From an uncultured Bacteroidota bacterium (lineage in GTDB: Bacteria; Bacteroidota; Bacteroidia; Flavobacteriales; Flavobacteriaceae), in NCBI GenBank assembly GCA_902590705.1, contig CACIXU010000007.1, positions 20,110 through 84,109 on the forward strand: a stretch of DNA of 64,000 nt, written 5' to 3'. Of this stretch, positions 1 to 8,182 are shown one piece after another. The notes under the pieces are model-generated. The model saw only the letters and a list, made by a program, of their open reading frames with translations. It made no database searches and was not told the DNA's origin. Each line of letters starts with the position of its first letter. Position 1 is the first letter of the stretch. Position numbers and translations under genes: made by a program.

Positions 1-470
1 AAGAACCAGTAACTCTAAAATGGTATGAAGGTCCCCTTCCAGAGATGATGCCAAACAATAATCCTGATTGGAAAATTAAAAAATTTGATAAGTCGGGGAT
101 GATGATGATTGGAGATAAAAATACATTAGTGACTGGCTCAAGACCAAATTTCGGTCCTAAATTAGCAATTGAAAATGAGGCCTGGGAGGCTTTTAAAAAG
201 TCACCTCCTGAAAAGACTATTCCTAGAACTCATGAAGAAAATCCTGTCAAAGAGTGGACCGATGCAATTAAAGAAAATACTCTTCCAGGATCTAATTTTG
301 ATTATTCAGCAGATTTAACTGAAATGGCTCTTGTTGGAGTTTTAGCTCAACGCTTCAATACAAAAATAAATTATGACGCTAAAAATATGAAAGTCATCGA
401 TAGACCTGATCTGGACTTATATATTAAAGAGCCTACTCGAGAGGGATGGTCATTTGGTGAAAATTTATAA
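1..470 (+). CDS. Gfo/Idh/MocA-family oxidoreductase, C-terminal part (5' end outside window)
   Basis: The reading frame is open from base 3, so the gene enters from the left and only its last 155 or so residues are present. They match the C-terminal end of Gfo/Idh/MocA NAD(P)-dependent sugar oxidoreductases of the long secreted type: a run with WYEGPLP, then GDKNTLVTG, then a helix with NPVKEWTDAIKE, and an ending with IDRPDLDLYIKEP and GWSFGENL. The Rossmann domain is missing because of the window edge. It overlaps the next gene by 17 bases and stands first in a fucose operon, so a role in sugar processing is likely; the substrate cannot be told. The ATG at 45 is internal, not the start. Confidence 0.85.
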   Translation, partial: EPVTLKWYEGPLPEMMPNNNPDWKIKKFDKSGMMMIGDKNTLVTGSRPNFGPKLAIENEAWEAFKKSPPEKTIPRTHEENPVKEWTDAIKENTLPGSNFDYSADLTEMALVGVLAQRFNTKINYDAKNMKVIDRPDLDLYIKEPTREGWSFGENL

Positions 471-1050
471 AGCCAATGCCTTGATAAGAATCTTTTTAAC
501 ATTACTCATTTGCTCCAAATTAGTCATGGCTCAAGCTGAAATGCAGCCTTACGAAATCATCGAAAATATTGCTGATAGTGAAATAAGATATTATCCAGCA
601 GTTATGATGGCTAAACATAAATCTAAAAATCCTGGGGCAGGGTTTGGAAAGCTTTTTAACTATATTTCAGGAAACAATAATACAGAAACTAAAATTCCAA
701 TGACTACTCCAGTACATATTAAAAAAAGTCAAGCTGAAAATTCCATGTCATTTGTTTTGCCTAAAAAATTTAATGTTGATAATGCTCCTTTACCAAACGA
801 TAATTCTTTAGAAGTTTTTGAGGTAGATAGCGGATTTTTTGCCGCCATTAAATATTCAGGTTACACCAATGAATCAAAAGAAAAAGTATTTATTAAAAAA
901 TTGCAAATTATTTTAAAAGAGGCTGAAATAAGGGCCTCTGGTGAGCCAGTAATATTAGTCTACAATAGCCCTTATAAGTTAATTAATAGAAGAAACGAAA
1001 TTATAATTCCCGTAATTTATAATAGTTCCAATAACAATGAAGGATTGTAA
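454..1050 (+). CDS. SOUL-family haem-binding protein, exported
   Basis: About 198 residues. A hydrophobic N-terminal segment ending near VMAQA looks like a signal peptide, so the protein is probably periplasmic. The body follows the SOUL/HBP pattern: YEIIENI, then EIRYYPAVMMAK, a FGKLFNYISGNN stretch, the diagnostic IPMTTPV near residue 75, and a FFAAIKYSGYT strand near residue 130. SOUL proteins bind haem or porphyrins, mainly through hydrophobic contacts. No ATG is available at the front: TTG at 454 and GTG at 457 are the choices. It overlaps the oxidoreductase by 17 bases and the dehydratase by 14, so it is built into the fucose operon. Its job there is not evident. Confidence 0.85.
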   Translation: MVKIYKANALIRIFLTLLICSKLVMAQAEMQPYEIIENIADSEIRYYPAVMMAKHKSKNPGAGFGKLFNYISGNNNTETKIPMTTPVHIKKSQAENSMSFVLPKKFNVDNAPLPNDNSLEVFEVDSGFFAAIKYSGYTNESKEKVFIKKLQIILKEAEIRASGEPVILVYNSPYKLINRRNEIIIPVIYNSSNNNEGL

Positions 1051-2356
1051 AATTACGAGTTTAGAAATTAGAGATATTCGTTTTCCTACTAGTGATAATT
1101 TAGATGGATCTGATGCCATGAATCCAGATCCAGATTACTCCGCTGCATATGTTATATTAAAAACTGATCATCCAAGAAAACTTGAAGGACACGGGCTCAC
1201 TTTTACAATTGGTCGTGGGAACGAAATTTGTGTTAAAGCAATTGAATCTTTATCATACTTATTAATTGGTAAATCAATGAGTGATTTTACCCATGATATG
1301 GGACAATTTTGGAAAACCATAACCGGGGACAGTCAACTGAGATGGCTGGGGCCTGAGAAAGGAGTAATTCACCTGGCTACTGGCGCACTAGTTAATGCTG
1401 TTTGGGATCTTTACGGGAAATTAGAGCAAAAACCATTATGGGAGCTTATATCGAAGATGACGCCTGATCAACTTGTTAAGTGTATTGACTTTACCTATAT
1501 AACTGATGCTATTACTGAAAAAGAAGCATTGGATCTTCTAAAAGAAAAAGAGATTGGAAAAGAAGAACGCATCAACTATTTACTTAAAAATGGCTATCCA
1601 GCTTATACAACTTCAGCTGGGTGGTTGGGTTATTCAGATGAAAAAATAAGAAGGCTTTGTAGAGAGGCGAAAAAAGAGGGTTTTAGTCATATAAAAATGA
1701 AAGTAGGTTCAGACCTTAAAGATGATATAAGAAGAAGTAGGATTATTCGAGAGGAAATTGGATTTGATTTAAAGTTAATGATGGATGCAAACCAAAAATG
1801 GGATGTAAATGAGGCCATTGAAAATATGAAACATTTAGCTAAATTTAAACCTTGGTGGATCGAGGAGCCAACATCTCCAGATGATGTATTGGGACATCAG
1901 AAAATTGCTAGATCCATTCATCCTATTCATGTAGCAACCGGGGAACACTGCCAAAATAGAGTTGTATTTAAGCAATTAATGCAAGCAGGAGCAATTGGGA
2001 TATGTCAAATTGATAGCTGCCGAGTAGGTGGAGTTAATGAAATACTCGCTATTTTATTAATGGCAGCAAAATTCAATATTCCTGTTTGTCCGCATGCTGG
2101 TGGTGTTGGACTCTGTGAGCACGTCCAGCATCTTTCGATGATTGACTATATTTCTATTAGTGGATCAATGGAAAATCGAATAATCGAATATGTAGATCAT
2201 TTACATGAACACTTCGTTGATCCAGTTGTAATTCAAAACGGTAATTATATGCCTCCAAAAATTTCCGGATACAGTATTGAAATGAAAAAAAAATCGATCG
2301 ATGAATTCGATTTTCAAACAGGGCCTATATGGTTTAAAAGAAAATCAAAATCTTAA
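1037..2356 (+). CDS. L-fuconate dehydratase (enolase superfamily)
   Basis: Cytoplasmic enzyme of 439 residues that removes water from L-fuconate to give 2-keto-3-deoxy-L-fuconate. The mandelate racemase/enolase-superfamily active site is complete: the base motif KMK (K220, K222), metal ligands at D250 (MMDANQ), E276 or E277 (WWIEEP) and E303 (GEHCQN), and H353 (CPHAGGVG) as second base. The N-terminal stretch DIRFPTSDNLDGSDAMN and the full length match the L-fuconate dehydratase subgroup rather than general mandelate racemases. It starts 14 bases inside the SOUL gene. The other four pathway enzymes follow within 5 kb, which makes the assignment strong. Confidence 0.93.
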   Translation: MKDCKITSLEIRDIRFPTSDNLDGSDAMNPDPDYSAAYVILKTDHPRKLEGHGLTFTIGRGNEICVKAIESLSYLLIGKSMSDFTHDMGQFWKTITGDSQLRWLGPEKGVIHLATGALVNAVWDLYGKLEQKPLWELISKMTPDQLVKCIDFTYITDAITEKEALDLLKEKEIGKEERINYLLKNGYPAYTTSAGWLGYSDEKIRRLCREAKKEGFSHIKMKVGSDLKDDIRRSRIIREEIGFDLKLMMDANQKWDVNEAIENMKHLAKFKPWWIEEPTSPDDVLGHQKIARSIHPIHVATGEHCQNRVVFKQLMQAGAIGICQIDSCRVGGVNEILAILLMAAKFNIPVCPHAGGVGLCEHVQHLSMIDYISISGSMENRIIEYVDHLHEHFVDPVVIQNGNYMPPKISGYSIEMKKKSIDEFDFQTGPIWFKRKSKS

Positions 2357-2366
2357 AATTAAGATT

Positions 2367-3515
2367 ATGAAGAAAATTCTATTATTTATATTTTTTTCTC
2401 AACTTACAATTAGTCAAAACCAATGGATGTCCAAGTCAATTTCTGAAGAGCCGATATTTGAGACAAAACAACTTTTCTTTGGAGAGAGAATGCCAAATAT
2501 TGTAGTTTCAACTGATGGTTCAATCATTGCTAGCTTTGGTAAAACAAAATTTTTGGTAAGAAGAAGTGAGGATGGAGGAAATACATGGGGTCCAATAATT
2601 AAGGTTGCTAACGGAATTCATGGAGGTGGTTTAACAGTTGATGAAAAAAGTGGAGATATTATTGCTTTTATTGAGAAGGAGCACCCTCCCTCAAAGCTAA
2701 TAACCTATAGAAGTAGAGACAATGGGAAATCATGGAAATTTAGTCAAATTAAAATTTTACCCGATAAAAATGGTAAAATTCCCTCGATGCACATGAATGA
2801 ACATGGAATTACATTACTGAGAGGAAAATATAGGGGAAGGTTGATTAGGCCCACAAGGAATTATAATGCTAAAAATAGCTCTGAGAGAAAATTAATGTAT
2901 AAATCAAAAAAAATGTGGGAAGGTCAATTCTCAAATGCGATTTATAGTGATGATGGAGGCTACAATTGGTCAACAAGCAATCCATTTCCAGCAAATGGAA
3001 CAGGAGAAGCAGCCATTGTTGAATTGAATGATGGCTCTCTTTATTATAATTCTCGAAGACATTATTATAATGATGGAAATAATCATAGAATGAGACTAAT
3101 TGCTTCTAGCACTGATGGAGGGCAAACATGGGATAACATATATATAAGTGATGAATTACCAGATGGTCCAAAAAATTTAGATTATGGTTTAATGGCAGGT
3201 CTAGACCGATTGCCATACCACGAACAGGATATTCTAATTTTCAGTAATGTAGATTCAAAAAATGAAAGAGAAAATGGAATGATTTGGATGAGTTTTGATA
3301 GCGGAAAAACATGGCCATTAAAAAAATCGATTGATCAAGGGAGATTTAAATACTCATCTCTAGCTATTGGGAGAGAAAATACACCTAGTGAGGGTTTTAT
3401 ATATTTACTTTATGAATTTGGCGATTTTGAAAATGATTATGCTGGTGCTAAAATTGCAAAATTTAATTTGTCGTGGTTGTTTCACGGAAAAGATGTTGAT
3501 CAATACCTTAAATAA
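2367..3515 (+). CDS. secreted sialidase-fold (BNR/Asp-box) glycoside hydrolase-like protein
   Basis: The ATG at 2367 is preferred because a clean signal peptide follows (MKKILLFIFFSQLTISQ). The mature protein of about 365 residues is a six-bladed propeller of the sialidase superfamily: five Asp-box motifs can be read (SEDGGNTWGP, SRDNGKSWKF, SDDGGYNWS, STDGGQTWDN, SFDSGKTWPL). The arginines GKYRGRLIRPTRNY and SRRHYYNDGNNHRMR are candidates for the carboxylate-binding set. Homologues are usually called exo-alpha-sialidase, but the context is fucose catabolism, so the true substrate may be a uronic or fucosyl residue of an algal glycan. It probably acts in the periplasm or outside the cell. Confidence 0.85.
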   Translation: MKKILLFIFFSQLTISQNQWMSKSISEEPIFETKQLFFGERMPNIVVSTDGSIIASFGKTKFLVRRSEDGGNTWGPIIKVANGIHGGGLTVDEKSGDIIAFIEKEHPPSKLITYRSRDNGKSWKFSQIKILPDKNGKIPSMHMNEHGITLLRGKYRGRLIRPTRNYNAKNSSERKLMYKSKKMWEGQFSNAIYSDDGGYNWSTSNPFPANGTGEAAIVELNDGSLYYNSRRHYYNDGNNHRMRLIASSTDGGQTWDNIYISDELPDGPKNLDYGLMAGLDRLPYHEQDILIFSNVDSKNERENGMIWMSFDSGKTWPLKKSIDQGRFKYSSLAIGRENTPSEGFIYLLYEFGDFENDYAGAKIAKFNLSWLFHGKDVDQYLK

Positions 3516-3520
3516 TTGTA

Positions 3521-4267
3521 ATGAAATTCGATTTAAGTAATAAAAATGCATTGGTAACTGGTGGAAGTAGTGGAATAGGTAAGGCCATTGCAGAAACACT
3601 TAAAATTCAAGGAGCAAATGTATATGTTATCGATTTGAATGAAATTGAATCGAATACTTCAAAAGGAATTAATACTATCAAAACTGACATAACCAGTTTA
3701 GATAATTTAAAAGACGTTTCAAAAAAAGTTCCTGATAGGATTGATTTGATGATTAACAATGCTGGAGTTGGATTGGTTGGAAATATAGAGAACACTGAAG
3801 AAGAAGATTTTGATCGTCTATATAAAGTAAATGTGAAGGGAGTTTATAACTGTATCAAAACTTTTATACCAAATATGAAAGCCAATGGAGGAGCTATTAT
3901 AAATATGGCATCGATTGTATCGCATGTAGCAGTTAATAATCGATTTGCCTACACAATGACAAAAGGGGCAGTTCATGCAATGACCTTTTCTATTGCTAAA
4001 GACTACATTCATGAGGGTATTCGTTGTAATAGCGTTTCACCAGCAAGGGTACATACCCCATTTGTAGATGACTATCTAAGTAAAAATTATCCTGGTAAAG
4101 AAAAAGAAATGTTTAAAAATCTTTCTAAAACCCAACCTCTTGGCAGAATGGGTAAACCAGAGGAAATTGCAAACTTAGTTTTATATTTATGCAGCGACGA
4201 GGCGTCATTTATAACTGGATCAGACTTCTCAATCGATGGTGGATTTGTAAAATTAAATGGAAATTAA
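3521..4267 (+). CDS. SDR: probable 2-keto-3-deoxy-L-fuconate dehydrogenase
   Basis: Classical short-chain dehydrogenase of 248 residues. Cofactor motif TGGSSGIG (13-20), NNAG (79-82), catalytic S131, Y144 and K148 (YTMTK) are all present. D38 after the second strand (VIDLNE) suggests NAD+ rather than NADP+. The substrate-loop motif ARVHTPFVDDYL resembles 2-keto-3-deoxy-L-fuconate dehydrogenases, which oxidise C4 to give 2,4-diketo-3-deoxy-L-fuconate. It lies 5 bases after the sialidase-like gene and 12 before the FAH-family hydrolase that would use its product. The choice between this SDR and the one at 6010 for the two oxidation steps rests on family resemblance. Confidence 0.85.
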   Translation: MKFDLSNKNALVTGGSSGIGKAIAETLKIQGANVYVIDLNEIESNTSKGINTIKTDITSLDNLKDVSKKVPDRIDLMINNAGVGLVGNIENTEEEDFDRLYKVNVKGVYNCIKTFIPNMKANGGAIINMASIVSHVAVNNRFAYTMTKGAVHAMTFSIAKDYIHEGIRCNSVSPARVHTPFVDDYLSKNYPGKEKEMFKNLSKTQPLGRMGKPEEIANLVLYLCSDEASFITGSDFSIDGGFVKLNGN

Positions 4268-4279
4268 CAAATACGGCTT

Positions 4280-5134
4280 ATGAAATTAATTAGATTTGGT
4301 AGAAATGGACAAGAAAAACCTGGTTTAGAATTAGCTGATGGATCGAGGATAGACGTTTCCGCTTTTGGAGAGGATTACAATGAGCTTTTTTTTGGATCAG
4401 ATGGTATAAATAGACTCGCTGAGTGGCTTGACCATAATCAGACACAATGCCCAAAAATAGTTGAGGATATTCGCCTAGGGCCTCCCATTGTAAGGCCTTC
4501 AAAAATTGTTTGCGTTGGATTAAATTATGCAAAACACGCGAAGGAAAGTGGAATGGAAGTACCAAGTGAACCAGTACTTTTTTTTAAAGCAAGTTCAGCA
4601 ATTGTAGGACCCAACGACGATGTCATCTTGCCTAAAAACAGTCAAAAATCAGATTGGGAGGTAGAATTAGCAATTGTAATTGGTGAAAGAGCCTCCTACG
4701 TTTCAGTGGGAGAGGCCATGAAGCACGTTGCAGGGTATGTACTTCACAACGATATTAGTGAGCGTGAATATCAATTAGAACGATCAGGACAATGGGTCAA
4801 GGGCAAGAGTTGTGACACTTTTGCTCCTTTAGGACCTTTTGTGGCTACAACTGATGAAATACAAAATCCACATAATTTGAGACTTTGGTTAAAGCTCAAT
4901 GGAAAAACAATGCAAGACAGCAATACTTCGGATTTGATTTTTAGTATTCCAAAACTAGTAAGTTACATTAGTGAATTTATGACACTATTACCTGGTGATG
5001 TAATTTCGACAGGAACACCTTTTGGAGTAGGTCTTGGGCTTGACCCGCAAAAGTACCTTAAAGATGGAGATATAATGGAATTAGGAATTGATGGGCTCGG
5101 AGTTTCCAAACAATCCGTTAAGGAATTTAAATAA
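4280..5134 (+). CDS. FAH-family hydrolase: probable 2,4-diketo-3-deoxy-L-fuconate hydrolase
   Basis: A 284-residue fumarylacetoacetate-hydrolase-family enzyme. The C-terminal FAH fold is complete: KIVCVGLNYAKHAKE near residue 75, metal-binding acidic residues in DWEVELAIVIG, HNDISERE and KSCDTFAPLGPF, then GDVISTGTPFGVG near residue 240. In the non-phosphorylating fucose route this family cleaves 2,4-diketo-3-deoxy-L-fuconate to pyruvate and L-lactate. Homologues are often labelled ureidoglycolate lyase, but its position directly after the KDF dehydrogenase and before the lactonase favours the fucose role. Membership of the family is certain; the exact substrate is inferred. Confidence 0.87.
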   Translation: MKLIRFGRNGQEKPGLELADGSRIDVSAFGEDYNELFFGSDGINRLAEWLDHNQTQCPKIVEDIRLGPPIVRPSKIVCVGLNYAKHAKESGMEVPSEPVLFFKASSAIVGPNDDVILPKNSQKSDWEVELAIVIGERASYVSVGEAMKHVAGYVLHNDISEREYQLERSGQWVKGKSCDTFAPLGPFVATTDEIQNPHNLRLWLKLNGKTMQDSNTSDLIFSIPKLVSYISEFMTLLPGDVISTGTPFGVGLGLDPQKYLKDGDIMELGIDGLGVSKQSVKEFK

Positions 5135-5178
5135 TATAAAATAGAAGATGAGAATCAAACTATTTCCAAAATTGAATT

Positions 5179-6003
5179 GTGAGAATTGATTCCCATCAAC
5201 ATTTTTGGGAGTTCGATCCTATTCGAGATTCATGGATAAATAATTCCATGACTAAAATTAAAAAGGATTTTTTACCAGAAGATCTAATTGGTATTTTAGC
5301 TAACAATAAAATTGATGGCTGCATTGCTGTTCAAGCTGATCAGTCAACACAGGAGACCAAATTTCTTTTAGATTATGCAGATAAAAATAGTTTTATAAAA
5401 GGTGTTGTAGGATGGGTTGACCTATGTGACGGTAATGTAAAACATACTCTTGAGTACTATACTAAAAATCGATTTTTTAAAGGAGTAAGACATATCGTCC
5501 AGGCTGAGCCAAAGGGGTTTATGCTTAAAGAAAATTTTCAAAATGGTATTAGTAAGCTAAAGGATTTCAATCTAACCTATGATATTTTAATCTATCCTAA
5601 ACAGTTAAAAGAAGCTATTGAACTAGTGAAAAAAAATCCAGATCAAGACTTTGTTTTAGATCATATTGCTAAGCCTTTAATTAAGAATAAAGAAATTGCT
5701 GACTGGTCCAAGGGTATATTAGAGATTAGTAATTTTAAAAATGTTTATTGTAAATTGTCAGGACTAGTTACGGAAGCGGATTGGAAAAATTGGAGTAAAT
5801 CAGATTTTAATGACTATTTAGAATTAGTTTTAAATGCTTTTGGAATTGATCGATTGATGTTTGGCTCTGATTGGCCAGTATGTTTGTTGGCTGCAAATTA
5901 TAGTCAGGTGTTAGATATTATAGAAAACTTTATAGAACCCCTATCAGGTGAGGAAAAAAGAAAAATAATGGGAGTTAATGCCTGCAAGTTTTATAGGATC
6001 TAA
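5179..6003 (+). CDS. amidohydrolase-family L-fuconolactonase
   Basis: A 274-residue member of the amidohydrolase 2 group (TIM barrel), cytoplasmic. It carries the metal motif HxH at the very front (IDSHQHFWEF), a mid-strand His in VLDHIAKP, and the C-terminal FGSDWPVCLL with the catalytic Asp. This is the pattern of L-fucono-1,5-lactonase, which opens the lactone made by L-fucose dehydrogenase; the dehydrogenase gene follows after 6 bases. The start is GTG: the frame has no earlier ATG, and RIDSHQHFW must be N-terminal. An out-of-frame ATGAGAATC at 5148 opens a 13-codon ORF that ends inside this start region. Confidence 0.88.
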   Translation: MRIDSHQHFWEFDPIRDSWINNSMTKIKKDFLPEDLIGILANNKIDGCIAVQADQSTQETKFLLDYADKNSFIKGVVGWVDLCDGNVKHTLEYYTKNRFFKGVRHIVQAEPKGFMLKENFQNGISKLKDFNLTYDILIYPKQLKEAIELVKKNPDQDFVLDHIAKPLIKNKEIADWSKGILEISNFKNVYCKLSGLVTEADWKNWSKSDFNDYLELVLNAFGIDRLMFGSDWPVCLLAANYSQVLDIIENFIEPLSGEEKRKIMGVNACKFYRI

Positions 6004-6009
6004 TTAAAT

Positions 6010-6795
6010 ATGGATTTAAATTTAAAAGATAAAGTAGTTATAGTTACCGGAGGATCAAAAGGTATTGGTTATGCCATAAGTCATGTCATAGCAGCTGAAG
6101 GTGGTATTCCATTTATTGTTAGTAGAAATGAAAAAAGTATTTTGGAAACCGTTAAAGAAATCTGTGAAAAAGGAGGTAAATGTTCCTTCGCTATTGCAGA
6201 ACTAACAGATCCAGACCAATGTAAATCATCAGTTCAAAAGGCAATTACTGAATTCGGAACAATTCATGGCTTAGTAAATAATGCTGGAGTAAATGATAGT
6301 ATTGGTCTAGAAAATGGAGATGAGGATACATTTATTTTATCACTAAAAAAAAATGTAGTACATTTTTTTGTTATGGCTCAAGCTTGTCTTCCCTATTTGA
6401 AAAAAAACAAAGGAGCTATAGTAAATATTGGCTCAAAGGTTTCAATGACTGGTCAAGGTGGAACCTCTGCTTATGCAGCAGCATGTGGTGGAAGAAATGC
6501 ACTGACTCGAGAGTGGGCAGTTGAACTACTTCCCTACTCTATTCGCGTAAATGGAATAATTGTGGCGGAAAGCTATACCCCACTATATGAAAAATGGATA
6601 AATACTTTCCCCAATCCTATGGAAAAACTGAATCAAATTGAAAAAAAAATACCATTGGAAAACCGAATGACTACACCCGAGGAAATAGCTAATACTGCTG
6701 TATTTTTACTATCTGATAAATCGAGTCACACCACTGGTGAACTTATTTTTATAGATGGTGGATATACTCATTTAGACAGGGCAATTTCAAAATAA
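6010..6795 (+). CDS. SDR: L-fucose dehydrogenase-like, catalytic Lys replaced by Cys
   Basis: A 261-residue short-chain dehydrogenase with TGGSKGIG (13-20), NNAG (90-93) and a Ser at 142 (NIGSK). The C-terminus, with PLYEKWI, IPLENRMTTPEEIA and the ending GGYTHLDRA, is typical of L-fucose dehydrogenases, which oxidise L-fucose to L-fuconolactone. The usual YxxxK is not intact: Y155 is followed by A-A-A-C, so position 159 is Cys (codon TGT) instead of Lys. The rest of the fold is well kept and the frame is intact, so this is not a decayed gene. Either the subfamily works without that Lys or the enzyme has changed. It is last of the enzyme block, 93 bases before fucP. Confidence 0.82.
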   Translation: MDLNLKDKVVIVTGGSKGIGYAISHVIAAEGGIPFIVSRNEKSILETVKEICEKGGKCSFAIAELTDPDQCKSSVQKAITEFGTIHGLVNNAGVNDSIGLENGDEDTFILSLKKNVVHFFVMAQACLPYLKKNKGAIVNIGSKVSMTGQGGTSAYAAACGGRNALTREWAVELLPYSIRVNGIIVAESYTPLYEKWINTFPNPMEKLNQIEKKIPLENRMTTPEEIANTAVFLLSDKSSHTTGELIFIDGGYTHLDRAISK

Positions 6796-6888
6796 GATGA
6801 TAAAAAAACTAATATAAAATAGCCTGTATTCTCGCCAACAATAAATTTAAATTATATTTCCAAATTGAATAATAAATAAAATTAACAA

Positions 6889-8181
6889 ATGAGAAAAACC
6901 GTTGTTTCAAAAGAAATAATAATTCCTTTTATTTTAATCACTTCATTATTTTCTCTTTGGGGATTTGCAAATGCCGTTACAGATCCAATGGTTCAAGCTT
7001 TTAAAAAAGTATTGGAATTATCAAATGCTCAAGCGGCTTGGGTTCAAATGGCTTTTTACGGAGGATATTTCTGTATGGCGCTACCTGCTGCATTATTTGT
7101 AAGGAAATATTCTTATAAAGTTGGTGTTTTAATTGGCCTAGCACTTTATGCATTGGGTGCTTTGCTTTTTTATCCTGCCGCAATTACTGAGCAGTTTTGG
7201 TTTTTTTGTTTGGGACTATACATACTAACTTTTGGACTAGCTTTTTTAGAAACTACTGCCAATCCATACATACTTGCAATGGGAGACAAATCAACTGCAA
7301 CTCAAAGATTAAATCTTGCCCAAGCTTTTAATCCATTTGGACTTATCCTTGGATTGCTTGTTGCCCAACAATTCGTTTTAAAAAATTTACAATCTGATGA
7401 TATTCAAGATTTCAGTGCTTTGGAAGCTGGTGAAAAAGTAATGATAAGAACTGCAGACTTAATGGTAATTCGTGATCCATATGTTATTCTTGGCTTAGTA
7501 GTTCTTTTAGTTTTTATTTTGATTGCAATATCTAAAATGCCTCAAGCTAAGGATGATGACGAAATTGCACCACTTAGTAAAACCTTTGGGATTTTGTATG
7601 AGAACAAGAATTATCGTAAAGGAGTCATTTCCCAAGTTTGTTGTGTTGGTGCTCAGATCATGTGTTGGACATACATTTACCAATATGCTGAAGCAATTGG
7701 AATTTCAAGTAAGACAGCTGCTAGTTATCAATTTATGAGCTTTATTTTATTTCTTTGTGGAAGAGCATTTGGAACTTATCTTTTAAGGTATGTAAATTCA
7801 GGGAAACTATTATTTCAGTTTTCTTCAATGGCAGCAGTTTTTTGCATTGGTGCAATATTTATTAGTGGAACTTTCGGTTTATACGCTTTGGTAGGCACTT
7901 CATTTTTTATGTCTTTGATGTTTCCAACTATCTACGGAATAGCATTGGAGGATTTGGATGAAAAAGAATCTAAGATTGGAGCTGCAGGATTAGTGATGGC
8001 AATTGTTGGTGGAGCTTTTATGCCTTTATTGCAGGGTAAAATAATTGATTTGGGAGGAAGTGGTGTCGATGATCTAAATATTCTTGGAGTTTCTGAAGTC
8101 AATTTTTCATTTATACTTCCAATTATTTGCTTCATTTATATTGCTTATTATGGTCAGGATATTTTTAAACAAGCTTCCTAA
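6889..8181 (+). CDS. fucP: L-fucose:H+ symporter, MFS
   Basis: An inner-membrane transporter of 430 residues with about 12 hydrophobic segments. It has FucP-family marks: the early SLWGFANAVTDPMVQAF with the charged Asp of helix 1, then GGYFCMALPAALFVRKYSYK, and FLETTANPYILAMG near residue 120, which is highly conserved in FucP/GluP-type symporters. It would bring L-fucose across the inner membrane with a proton. It sits between the fucose oxidation enzymes and a mutarotase that overlaps neither but begins one base after its stop. Related glucose/galactose symporters share these motifs; context points to fucose. Confidence 0.9.
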   Translation: MRKTVVSKEIIIPFILITSLFSLWGFANAVTDPMVQAFKKVLELSNAQAAWVQMAFYGGYFCMALPAALFVRKYSYKVGVLIGLALYALGALLFYPAAITEQFWFFCLGLYILTFGLAFLETTANPYILAMGDKSTATQRLNLAQAFNPFGLILGLLVAQQFVLKNLQSDDIQDFSALEAGEKVMIRTADLMVIRDPYVILGLVVLLVFILIAISKMPQAKDDDEIAPLSKTFGILYENKNYRKGVISQVCCVGAQIMCWTYIYQYAEAIGISSKTAASYQFMSFILFLCGRAFGTYLLRYVNSGKLLFQFSSMAAVFCIGAIFISGTFGLYALVGTSFFMSLMFPTIYGIALEDLDEKESKIGAAGLVMAIVGGAFMPLLQGKIIDLGGSGVDDLNILGVSEVNFSFILPIICFIYIAYYGQDIFKQAS

Positions 8182-8182
8182 A

